A DNA stretch of 64,000 nt from Doryteuthis pealeii. Lineage: Eukaryota; Mollusca; Cephalopoda; Myopsida; Loliginidae. The notes under the pieces were generated by a model. That model saw only the letters and a program-made list of their open reading frames with translations, had not been told where the DNA came from and searched no databases. Position numbers and translations under genes: made by a program. This document shows, one piece after another, positions 55,764-64,000 of the stretch (position 1 is the stretch's first letter; each line of letters starts with the position of its first letter). The DNA is taken from the NCBI GenBank assembly GCA_023376005.1, contig CM042143.1:86279159-86343158 (forward strand). Direction: 5' to 3'.

Positions 55764-55769
55764 TTATTA

Positions 55770-56348
55770 CTAACAAATATATGCACCCTCCGGGTGCAAG
55801 TATATAAGTTTTAATGTAATAAAATATTGTATTAAATTAGAAAGGCTAATAAAAGATTTGAAACAGAGGGGGTATAATAAAAAATGGAACAACTGAAACT
55901 TCCTCTTCCATCACTCTCGTCTTTCATTGTTATTTTTTTCTAATTTAAGTATTTAGTTATAAGAGGAAGTAAAGAATAAAATGAGTTATTTTATCTTGTT
56001 AATGGATTTCATTTAAGATTCATTGCTTATATTCATTAAAATAAAACCAAACAATTAGAAATCAATAATACTAAGCACATATTTATTAAATTCGATTTTT
56101 TAATATTAATATGCAAATTAGCCTTCCCGTTTACACTGTAAACCGCTATTTTGTTGTATATATAAATATAATTGCATGTTGTCAATATGTAGACATAGTT
56201 AACAGTATAAATAATGTATGACAATTTTATTAATAATTGAGGTTTAGATAAAAAGAATGTGATGTCTATAACTAAGAGAATTGTGACTTGAGTAGGATTA
56301 TAGTTTTGGTTACAGACAGAAAAACACACAATCTCCATTATAATAAGA
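55770..56348 (-). mobile_element. Helitron-like element H2, copy c (tandem partner)
   Basis: A|CTAACAAATATATGCACCCT ... CCATTATAATAAGA|T. The 3' end reads TTAG rather than CTAG, and the perfect GCACCCGGAGGGTGC hairpin is kept. Length is 579 bp, with internal deletions relative to copy b. Only 6 bp (TTATTA) separate it from copy b. Confidence 0.85.
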
Positions 56349-56366
56349 TTATCATTATTATTATTA

Positions 56367-56586
56367 CTGTTTCCCCGGAAACTAAGACAGGGGCTTATAT
56401 TTATTTTCACTCCAAAATATAATACTAGGGCTTATTTTCAGGGAATGTTGAGTGTCTGCATCACATGTGATGATCATGTATTCTTTCATATGTCTGCCAC
56501 TTTCAACTAAGGCTTATTTTAAGGGGAAGACTTATATTAAAATCATCCTGAAAAATCATGCGAGTTTTATTTTTGGGGAAACACAG
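56367..56586. mobile_element. MITE M4 with TA target duplication
   Basis: Ends CTGTTTCCCC and GGGGAAACACAG, flanked by TA on both sides (56,365-56,366 and 56,587-56,588), which suggests a Tc1/mariner-type element. Internal reiterations of GGGCTTATATT/GGGCTTATTTTCAGGG and their complements resemble a widespread animal MITE with TTTCCCCGAAAATAAGAC-type ends. 220 bp and non-coding. Confidence 0.7.
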
Positions 56587-56677
56587 TATTAACACAGACA
56601 AATACTGAAAATTTTTAATACAAGAATAATTTTATTTTATACAGTTAGATAGCCTTGTAGATTATTTAATGCTAAAT

Positions 56678-56717
<40 letters not shown>

Positions 56718-56799
56718 GTAGGTAAATATTTTTGTTTGATTTTATAAACTGGTAGAAATAATTTCCATTAAGTTAATTAATTTTGTGTATTGATAAACA

Positions 56800-57110
56800 T
56801 CTACCACCTTCTAGCATCTACATGAGAAAAAGGGTTGGGAGTTAGTTTGCCATAAGAGCAATTTGAAGAATACAGTCATATATATATATAGGGCTTAACA
56901 TGTCCAGGTGATTGATCAGATTGGCCCTCTGTGACCGTCCGTCTAGCCTAAATAAGGGTTAAAGTGGAGTTATGTGACCAGTTAGAACCAGGTCCTCAAC
57001 CACCAGGATCCCTTCCTTAGACATTATGGATCACTCCTCATGGCCACATAGGAGGAGGAGGGGGCAGAGTTGCAATCGGCATATTCTACAGCCAACAGGG
57101 CAGTCTTTTA
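56800..57110 (+). repeat. repeat E fragment (PKA intron)
   Basis: CACCTTCTAGCATCTACATG, AAAAAGGGTTGGGAGTTAGT, GTGATTGATCAGATTGGCCC, GCCTAAATAAGGGTTAAAGT and GGATCCCTTCCTTAGACATT follow the 3' half of E as at 14,040-14,335. A short TA run interrupts it. Confidence 0.6.
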
Positions 57111-57186
57111 TACAAATATGTGTATAATTTATATACTAGTAAAATCCAATCCTGATAAAATGAAATGCCAAAAATGAAATGCTTAC

Positions 57187-57308
57187 CTCTGTGATAATGA
57201 AGAAATCCTCTCCTGGTTCTCCCTGCCGGACAATCTGTTGTCCATCGTCAAATTGAACAGGCTCTAAGGCATCAGCAATGCTTAACCGTTCCCACTTATC
57301 CAAATTGT
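57187..57308 (-). CDS. PRKAR1: PKA type I regulatory subunit exon (start of second cAMP domain)
   Basis: A 122-nt exon between TTATCACAG|AC and GAG|GTAAGC. With the split codon from the upstream exon it reads [21 protein letters not shown] followed by [20 protein letters not shown], matching the '[40 protein letters not shown]' region of RI subunits. This is the N-helices and first beta strands of the second cyclic-nucleotide-binding domain. It starts in phase 1 and ends in phase 0. Confidence 0.97.
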
Positions 57309-58925
57309 CTGTGATAAGTAAATTAAAAAAAAACAAATCAATTTCTTGTTACTAAAAAGAAACACTAAATATTGCAGAGAATTTGGAATTATTAATAATG
57401 AAAGGAAATAAAGAAAAAAATTGAAAATGTATAAAATCAACCAATCCTATATGGACTAGTAAAAAAACACCATCCGGGCAGTCTAAAAATTAATTTTTAC
57501 CATGCTGTTGAAATCTTACATTTTTTAAAATAATAGACATAAAAATGATTTTGCTGTCAAAATTCAAATGAATGTTTTTCTAGTAAAACCAAATTTTTAA
57601 CAGTAAAATTCAAATTAATTCAAATATTTAAGGTTTTTCTCTTTTTTGGGGGGGAGGGGGGGCATCAAAACCGTCTGTTTTGATTCGTCATAAAACAAAA
57701 TATTACAAGACTATAATAAAACAGAATTTGTTGTTTTTTTTTACCATATAATAAAATTTAATGCAACAGAACATTATGTGACAACTTCTTGTTTGTAAAT
57801 AATTTTCTCGTAAAACTCTATTCCTTAGATAACTTTAAATATCTTTTAAAATAAAACAAACTATATATAAATCAATAATACTGGGCATGTATTTATTAAA
57901 ACTTGTTTTAACGAACAATGTGGACTGTTTAATGTTGCATACTTAATTTCTGGGTATATATGATACAACATTGTTCTTTATTCTATGTATCAATGATTTT
58001 GATGATAAATTAAATACTCATTGATAAACTTAAGGGTATTGTGATGTAATCAGTGACATAGTTTTGGTTACAGACAGACACTGAATCTTCATTATATATA
58101 AAAATTAATCCTAGGGTGAGTAAAAAGTTTTGCAATAATTGCATATGTGCTTGTTTGAAGAATGAACTCCAGGATATTGAAGGTATTTCCTGCATTTGTG
58201 ATGCTTCAACAACTGAGAGGTGGAAGCTTCACTGAAGGAGTTCTTTGCTTTGGATGACAGGAACTAGTATCATCACGAGTTCTAAGAACTGGTAGGAAGG
58301 TGGCTTCATTCCGCATATGATCTGTATATAGTGAGGCTCTAATAAAGTGAATACAATATTTTTTGTAATGATCATTCAGTTCTTATATATATATATATAT
58401 ATATATATATTGATTCTAATTACATTATACATAATGCCGTTGACCGAGAAACGCATAGCTGATGTGCTAATGAAGAAATGATCACATGACTTGCACGCTT
58501 TTTGGAACATCAATGTTTTCGTTTTGAATTCAAATTATTTTCAGCTTCTCTCTCGATGAGTCTGGTTTAAAAACAAGCTCGGATGAAGATTTTTATAAAT
58601 CGAAATATTGTTCAATATTAGCTATGAATATGATATAAAATATTTTCATTTTAACGGCATTGTGTGTTTTCATATCCTTATATATTTCTTATTACTTTAC
58701 ACTGTAAACTTGTCTGGAGTTCATTTTTTGTCATATTGAAAAATCTGTCTGAAAACATTTAAAAATTACAATGATTAAAAAATAAAACATCACATTAAAT
58801 TAACTAAAATATGATTAAAATTTTGAAGAGAGTAAAAGAGACAGAGACAGAGAGAGAGAGTAAAAGTGTAAGAGAGAGTGAAAGACTAAAAGAAAGAAGT
58901 TGAAAATTAAGAGAGACTCGCTCAC
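57309..58925 (-). other. intron between the third and fourth listed PKA exons
   Basis: A 1,617-bp intron (GTGAGC...ATCACAG). It contains a G-run near 57,650, an H3 copy (57,829-58,103), a (TA)n run at 58,386-58,410 and a purine-rich (AGAG)n stretch at 58,835-58,880 close to the donor site. Confidence 0.9.
57829..58103 (-). mobile_element. Helitron-like H3 fragment (PKA intron)
   Basis: TTTTAAAATAAAACAAACTA followed by TATATAAATCAATAATACTG, CATGTATTTATTAAAACTTG and GGACTGTTTAATGTTGCATA match the reverse complement of H3a/b. The 5' end is degraded (GAATCTTCATTATATATAAA) and the 3' CTAG end was not found. Confidence 0.65.
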
Positions 58926-58986
58926 CCAGTATGGACACTTTGCATAGGAACTCATCATACATCTTTCTTTTTCTGATTGTGCTGCC
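58926..58986 (-). CDS. PRKAR1: PKA type I regulatory subunit exon (inter-domain helix)
   Basis: A 61-nt exon between TTTTCAG|GG and CTGG|GTGAGC, encoding GSTIRKRKMYDEFLCKVSIL plus the first base of the next codon. It matches '[20 protein letters not shown]' of RI subunits, the helix that joins the two cAMP-binding domains. It begins in phase 0 and ends in phase 1. This is the most upstream exon I can find. Confidence 0.95.
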
Positions 58987-59220
58987 CTGAAAAGAAAAGA
59001 AAAAATAAATTCAAAATTAAATATAAACAACAATAAAGAAATCAGAGGAATTTCTCACAAGAACAAATGGCAACAGATGGAATTTTGGTTTCCTTGACCC
59101 ACAAGTGTGATGCGCAGAGGTGTAGGGGTATATCAACCATTTTCAGTGCATACTACAAATTTATTTCAATTCCTTGATAGACTGCAACTAATAATTGTCA
59201 TTTGTAGATCCCACTCAATT

Positions 59221-59706
59221 AGACACGTCACATATAGAAATTTAATGAGCTTACATACACACATTCCAAATAGATCACGCCACGTCAAAACTTATCTTTT
59301 CATTATCCTGTTCTACTTCTCGGGACTGGATCAGAGTTGCTCACATTTCTTGATCATTTGTTGGGCTGGCATTTTCGGTTGTTCTACGAGTCTGGAAATT
59401 AATTTCGAAACTTATGGGATATCAGGTCCTGTGCTGTTGATAGTTTTTAATAACAACACAAGACTCTTTTTTTTTCTGTGCTCCCAAGTAAAAATGCCTT
59501 ATCGAAATTTAAAAATGCCTTATCGAAATTTAATGTCCTTATATACACACACTCCAAATCCCGCCACGTCACATATTCAAAGAATAGCAGATTACAATAG
59601 ATCCAGATAAGTATGGAAATTACATACTTCCTCAATTAGACACCACGTCACATATAGAAATTTAATGAGCTTACATACACACATTCCAAATAGATCACGC
59701 CACGTC
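59221..59706 (+). repeat. duplicated 65-bp block and local repeats
   Basis: ACACGTCACATATAGAAATT followed by TAATGAGCTTACATACACAC and ATTCCAAATAGATCACGCCA occurs at about 59,222-59,286 and 59,644-59,706. A shorter diverged copy is near 59,535-59,575. ATGCCTTATCGAAATTTAA is also directly repeated at about 59,493 and 59,514. These are recent local duplications interleaved with repeat G. Confidence 0.75.
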
Positions 59707-60065
59707 ACATATTCAATTTGATTCCTAATGGCCTTTTACAATCTCTAACTCCTTAAATTATCTCATTACGTAACAAAATAAGTTACTGAAATATTGCAAA
59801 ACTATCGACGACTCACTCTCGTAGCCATTTGTTGGGGACTTTTACACATAGCTAATAGATCATGACTGAAATGGACACGGCGAGACGAGTTCAAATCCTG
59901 GACGAGGCTATTTGCATTTCACATAGCATTAATACCCTTCGGAAATGTATGATTCTTGCGTCTGTTCCCTTCAACTTCTCAGTCCAGACTGACAACTCAT
60001 CACTCTCTCTTTCTCTAACTCTCTTCCTTACCTTGTGCTGACCAATCATAAATCAACTGGCTCAA
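59300..60065 (+). repeat. repeat G copy 3, interrupted
   Basis: The 5' part at 59,300-59,490 (TTGTTGGGCTGGCATTTTCG, AACACAAGACTCTTTTTT) and the 3' part at 59,955-60,065 (CTTGCGTCTGTTCCCTTCAA, CACTCTCTTTCTCTAACTCT, CTTGTGCTGACCAATCA). Between them are the duplicated blocks and a SINE B fragment. Confidence 0.55.
59870..59955 (+). repeat. SINE family B fragment (copy 9)
   Basis: GAGTTCAAATCCTGGACGAG (box B) and TTTGCATTTCACATAGCATT followed by AATACCCTTCGGAAATGTAT. Only the middle 85 bp remain. Confidence 0.7.
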
Positions 60066-60156
60066 AATGAAGACGTCATCTTCGGTATCAATCGATTAAC
60101 TTAATATGAAAAAAATCTTAGTTTCCATTTCTAATATGTTCCAGTCTTCAGAGTAA

Positions 60157-60261
60157 ATTAACCGCGTGTTCCCAGGGGGCCATATATAATGTAGATCCCA
60201 CTCAATTTAAATTAACCGCGTGTTCCCAGGGGCCATATATAATGTAGATCCCACTCAATTA
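60157..60261 (+). repeat. 53-bp tandem duplication
   Basis: AAATTAACCGCGTGTTCCCA followed by GGGGCCATATATAATGTAGA and TCCCACTCAATT occurs twice consecutively, differing by one G. A fragment of it (GTAGATCCCACTCAATTAGA) is also at 59,205. Recent. Confidence 0.85.
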
Positions 60262-60383
60262 GACACCATGTCACATATACAATTTGATTCCTAATGGTCT
60301 TTTACAACCTACAACTCCTTAAATGATTCCACTATGCAACAATAATACTTTAAAGGTTTATTGAAATAAAGAAAAATAAAAAA

Positions 60384-61045
60384 AAAAGCTTTGGTTAAAT
60401 TGAACTTAATGGACCTAAATTCCATCATTGTATGTCACCCCGCCGAAAGAAAAAAAAATACCCAAAATCAGGGAATTAACTGAATTTAATGAAATTTTCA
60501 GTGTTGATAAATTAATGAATAAAATATATAATGCAACAGTTATTTTATTTAAAAATGTTCACATTTTTTTAGGCTAGTTAACTTTGAACGATGTATCTTT
60601 GAGGCGTAACACATATTCTCAAAGATATGTGGTACAAAGTTAATTGACCTGAAAAAATGTAAAAGTTTTTAAATGAAATAATGGTTATTTCTTATAACTC
60701 CAACCTAAATAAGGGGAACCACTCTGATTGACTGATAAATTATTTATTTATTTATTGATCTACTAGGAAAAAAGAAGACGGGGTTAGGGTTAGTTTAATG
60801 GGAAAATAATGGGTAGATTAATTAACAGATAAATTCATTCAGAGTGGTTCCCCTTTTTTAGGTTGGAGTTATAGGAAATAACCAAAATAACTGGTGCATT
60901 ATATCTTTTATTCATTAATATATCAACACTGAAAATTTCATTAAATTCGGTTAATTCCCTGATTTTTTTGTTTTTTCTTTTGGCAGGGTGACATACAATG
61001 ATAGAATTTAGGTCTGTTAAGTTCAATTCAACCAAAGCTTTGGGG
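60384..61045. repeat. large inverted repeat with MITE in the loop
   Basis: The left arm (about 60,388-60,545: TTAAATTGAACTTAATGGAC, ACCCAAAATCAGGGAATTAA, TTTCAGTGTTGATAAATTAA) and right arm (about 60,888-61,043) are reverse complements at an estimated 85-90 percent. The loop has a smaller palindrome (60,562-60,660) and M1b. A related single arm is at 54,060-54,140. A foldback transposon is the likely origin. In the pre-mRNA it could fold into a long duplex. Confidence 0.75.
60683..60883. mobile_element. MITE M1, copy b
   Basis: GGTTATTTCTTATAACTCCA ... TTGGAGTTATAGGAAATAACC, 201 bp. It matches copy a (46,882) along its length, including GATCTACTAGGAAAAAAGAA and GGGTTAGGGTTAGTTTAATG. Confidence 0.82.
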
Positions 61046-61049
61046 GTGG

Positions 61050-62060
61050 GGGAGCTGAAGATAAGAAGAATGTAAAATATAAATTCTAAATACATTTTAT
61101 TAAGAAATTAATTAAAGAATGAAACATCAATTTATTCAATACCAAAATTTTTCAGCTTCTTCCTAAAATTAGGCTTCACTCAGTTATATAACCAATTCCT
61201 CAATTTCCTAAAAGCACCAATCAATTCTACAAGAAAATATTTTGTTCTTTAGAATTCTTCCTACCAGCAATGCTGAAAGAAGGCCATAGAGATCCTTGAA
61301 AAGTTAATGAATTAAACCCTGATGGCCAAACTACTTGTTGAATAAATCAATCCGTTCCTCAATAAAAACACATGGAGAACGCAGCCCAATCCTATTTTAG
61401 AGTGATCCCGCATTTTATGGAATCCAAGAAAATATCAAACCAGTCAGAAATAATGAATTTTCCAAATACATACTGAGATACATAATATCCCCAAAGCCAT
61501 TGGAAGAAACAACGCTTGAGAGTTCAATGGATAAAGAGAATAGAACAAAATGGTTATTCAGAACATCAACCCTCTCCATCATTGTCATCATCAATAAACC
61601 TCTTTTCCTTTTATGGAATTGACAAAGCAATACTCTTCCTTTCGTTGAGTATTGCCACTTGGGACTCTCATGCAACAAATAATATCGACTCTTCTTCTTG
61701 AACAACTGTCAAATTAAATTGTAAAGGCAGAAAGTTGCTAAGCAACAAAGCTTTGTTCATAATCAAAACTACGCCGTGAAGATATGACAAAAGAAATTTT
61801 TGTCAATGGCTTTAAAGTTTGGCTGATTTCTCTCTTTCTATTTAATTCTTCTTATTCTAACGTTTAAAACTTTTCAGACAAAATCACAATTCCAACTTTA
61901 TTCAACTTGAAATGTTGCGGAGGTGAAGTGATGAGCATAATGTAACAGACTGGGCAGAAAATAGAATCAGCCGACCAAATTCAACTCCCAGCTGAGGCTA
62001 TAAAGAAGAAAGGCATGAATCAGCATCTTCCCTAGAAATCAAATAACAAAACTGATTAGG
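61050..62060. other. no exon recognised
   Basis: Unique-looking sequence. No frame resembles the missing PKA domain or any other protein I know. Confidence 0.4.
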
Positions 62061-62069
62061 CTTTCTAGC

Positions 62070-62260
62070 TCTGCTTTGGTTTGGTTTGTTTGATTTGGGA
62101 TTTTACAGCATGTCAACCCTTGTTGGATTATTTTATGCCAAAGACATTTTGTAATATTCATGTTTGATGGGTATTCAAAATCTTTTTTTAAGTCATTTTT
62201 TTAAAGACATTTTAGACCCAAACATAATATATGTATTTAATATATATGTATTTATATATA

Positions 62261-62296
<36 letters not shown>

Positions 62297-62830
62297 ATGT
62301 AGATATTTTAATATATAATTTAAATTTATAAATAATAATTTATAATATAATTTAAATCTAAATTTAATATATATTATATATTCTATTAAAATATCTATAT
62401 TATATTTATATATAAATAATATATGTATTTTAATGTAATAATATTGCTATTTTAAAGAACATTTTTAATATGTAATATTTTGTAATATTCATGTTTGATG
62501 GGTATTCAAAATCTTTTTGTTAACTCATTTTTTTAAAGACATTTTAAACCCATAGATGGGACCCAAACATGTACTATCACTCTGGGTCATGGTGGACCTG
62601 GGAGTGATGGTGATAAAAGGGTACTCCACACTCCCCAGAATTCCAGAATTGGAACTTCACCATTAGATGTAGTTTAACATCATAAAGGACAGGGCCGGGT
62701 TTATTGCCTAATGTTTGAGGTGCTCTAAAAGGGGGATGCCAATGGGTCTATGCATTTTCTGCACTGGCCATTTCTTTGGTTTGTGTGCGGCTCCTCATGT
62801 GGACGTCAGGAAATATCTACCTCTACTTAC
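62070..62830 (+). repeat. repeat E, plus copy with AT-rich insertion
   Basis: Head TTACAGCATGTCAACCCTTG (about 62,103), then a block of TA-rich palindromic sequence (about 62,215-62,480) bracketed by two copies of TTTGTAATATTCATGTTTGA followed by TGGGTATTCAAAATC. Then comes the body (CCCATAGATGGGACCCAAAC, CCAGAATTGGAACTTCACCA) and the distal part GGGCCGGGTTTATTGCCTAA...GGGGGATGCCAA shared with 11,640-11,700. Confidence 0.65.
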
Positions 62831-62945
62831 TATATACAGTCTGATATTTCAGGCTCTGTAATATTATGCCAGATACTAATAATAAAACACTAAATGTTAT
62901 AATCAGTCATAGTTAATGGAATGATAGGATGTCTTTAAAATGTCT

Positions 62946-63160
62946 GGTGATGCATAGTGTAATGGTTTCAGTTGTAAGGAATGGACACAGTTCAAATCCT
63001 GGACAAGGTGGTTTGCATTTCATATAGCTATAATACCTTTGGGAAAGGTATGAATCCAACAATTTTACTTCCAGCAATGGGTAAATAGTAGGGCAGACTG
63101 GGCTCTTTAACATTGATATGGCAACTAGTCTAGGAGAAGGAAAACTGAATTCAAACCAAA
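62946..63160 (+). repeat. SINE family B copy 10
   Basis: GGTGATGCATAGTGTAATGG (box A), CAGTTCAAATCCTGGACAAG (box B), GGGAAAGGTATGAATCCAAC, GGGTAAATAGTAGGGCAGAC and GTCTAGGAGAAGGAAAACTG. The tail is shortened. Confidence 0.8.
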
Positions 63161-63240
63161 GGTGATCTCTTATTTTCAAACTCGGTTTAATGTTAAATTA
63201 TTCCTGGTGATTTAATCAAAAGACTATAATAATTCAGTAC

Positions 63241-63748
63241 AAAATTTTCGGTAATTTATGAGGAAGTACGTCCCGGTCTCCTGCCTCAAGAGTTGCTGCC
63301 CGGTGACTATTAAAATAGCGACCCAGCTCAAGCTATTCAAAACTATCCATCTATCTCAATTTGTTCATATTTATCTATATTACTTTAAATACTAAGATTT
63401 TTTTTTATTCATGTTTGTTTAATGTGTTGTTTTTAGTTTAAATAAACAAGAATTACGACAAAAAAAGAAGCGACCACCTCCCCCAAATACATTTACTTGT
63501 CCAAAATATCTATCTATCTCTATTTGTTCGTATCTATCTATACCATTTTGTTTGTTTATCTATCTATCTATCTATCTCAGTCTATTCAAAACTATATATC
63601 CATCTTCATATCTAAACAAGAATTATGACAAATTACGATAAATAAACAAGAATTACGATGAGCTGGGGTTGTTATTTTGATAGTCACCGAGTAGCGGTCT
63701 TTGAGGCGGGAGACTAGGATGCACTTCTTCATAAATTACCAAATTTTC
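63241..63748. mobile_element. foldback element F, copy 2
   Basis: Arms 63,241-63,340 and 63,655-63,748 are inverted (AATTTTCGGTAATTTATGAG, GTCTCCTGCCTCAA, GGTGACTATTAAAATAGCGACCC-type). They share GTCTC-TGCCT and the GGTGA-TA pattern with copy 1 at 22,703. The interior has (CTAT)n runs and two AAATAAACAAGAATTACGA copies. Non-coding. Confidence 0.65.
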
Positions 63749-64000
63749 TCTTACATTAAAAACACATTTAAACCAGCAAAATATAGATTTAACAACAACC
63801 AAGAATTCCCAAAAAACAATAGTAACCAAAAGGAAGGACATGAATCTGGACACACTCTCAGACAATTTTGGAGACCAATTCTTCCATTACCAGATGTTTG
63901 TCTTGGCTGTGTTTCCATTAGACTTTGTAACACACTACACAGCTTAGTGCATTACATGTTCTCAAGAGGGTGATTAAAATACTAAAAAAAAAAAACTTTC

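Larger units (their letters stand above)
54754..57186 (-). other. intron between the second and third listed PKA exons
   Basis: A 2,433-bp intron (GTAAGC...TTTTCAG on the minus strand). It is filled by two tandem H2 Helitrons (55,136-56,348), the M4 MITE (56,367-56,586), a (TA)n run and a repeat E fragment (56,800-57,110). About three quarters of it is recognisable mobile DNA. Confidence 0.9.
58987..64000 (-). other. probable upstream PKA intron, repeat-filled
   Basis: I looked on the minus strand for the preceding exon (first cAMP domain, an FGELALIYGTPRAATV-type motif) and did not find it, so this stretch is most simply intron. It contains repeat G, duplicated blocks, large inverted repeats, repeat E, SINE B and foldback F. 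An unrelated short gene cannot be excluded. Confidence 0.6.

Noticed and set aside
57136..57336. Taking the whole open frame 57,136-57,336 as coding
   Set aside because: Only 57,187-57,308 is bounded by an acceptor and donor and matches the PKA family; the extra residues on both sides are intron.
63701..63973. 90-codon ORF near the right edge as the missing upstream PKA exon
   Set aside because: It is on the wrong strand and starts inside the F arm, and neither strand shows cyclic-nucleotide-binding motifs.

Overview
The window looks like AT-rich, repeat-dominated animal DNA. The density of TA and CT microsatellites, several tRNA-derived SINE families, RTE-type LINE remnants and one intron-bearing metazoan gene suggest a mollusc, most likely a cephalopod and octopus-like. 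That taxon call is inference. I found no bacterial operon, rRNA, genuine tRNA gene or CRISPR array.

The only host gene I can support is on the minus strand at 53,600-58,986. Four exons, with intact reading frame across consensus splice sites, encode the C-terminal 120 or so residues of a type I regulatory subunit of cAMP-dependent protein kinase (PRKAR1-like). They cover the linker into the second cyclic-nucleotide-binding domain and run to the stop codon. Earlier exons (N-terminus, inhibitor site, first cAMP domain) are not in 59-64 kb and must lie beyond the right edge, so 58,987-64,000 is probably intron. The repeat-poor stretch 49.7-53.6 kb directly 3' of the stop codon is a candidate long 3' UTR.

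The rest is transposable-element fossil record. The most coherent signal is a set of five short non-autonomous Helitron-like families, called H1-H5 here. Their preserved ends read A|TC...CTAG|T (a few TTAG), and in H1, H2 and H4 a clear GC-rich hairpin sits 8-13 bases before CTAG. No Rep/helicase coding sequence is present. About 21 copies or fragments occur, some tandem, some nested, two of them inside PKA introns. Around them are SINE families A, B, C and D; MITEs and foldback elements M1-M5, F, K and an element with 8-bp target duplications at 38,940-39,514; an unclassified repeat E about 0.6-1 kb long, present in many copies; repeat G; decayed LINE reverse-transcriptase 3' ends at 7.0, 23.4, 31.1, 35.9 and 41.9 kb; and a decayed mariner-like transposase at 17.1 kb.

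Layout: 1-7 kb SINE A, H1, H4, inverted repeats and TA arrays; 7-9.3 kb LINE 3' end and a minisatellite that resembles acidic-protein code; 9.4-21 kb H1, H3, SINEs A/B and several E copies, including a degenerate tandem triplicate; 21-28 kb G, F, LINE, H4, M5, H5; 28-35 kb SINEs, H1, H5, H3 with a nested SINE; 35-49 kb K foldbacks, H4, H1, H5, H3, H2 and nested MITEs; 49.7-64 kb the PKA gene with H2, H3, M4, E and large inverted repeats in its introns.

Everything was read by eye from the sequence. Repeat boundaries not marked by Helitron termini or target duplications are approximate to roughly 5-20 bases.
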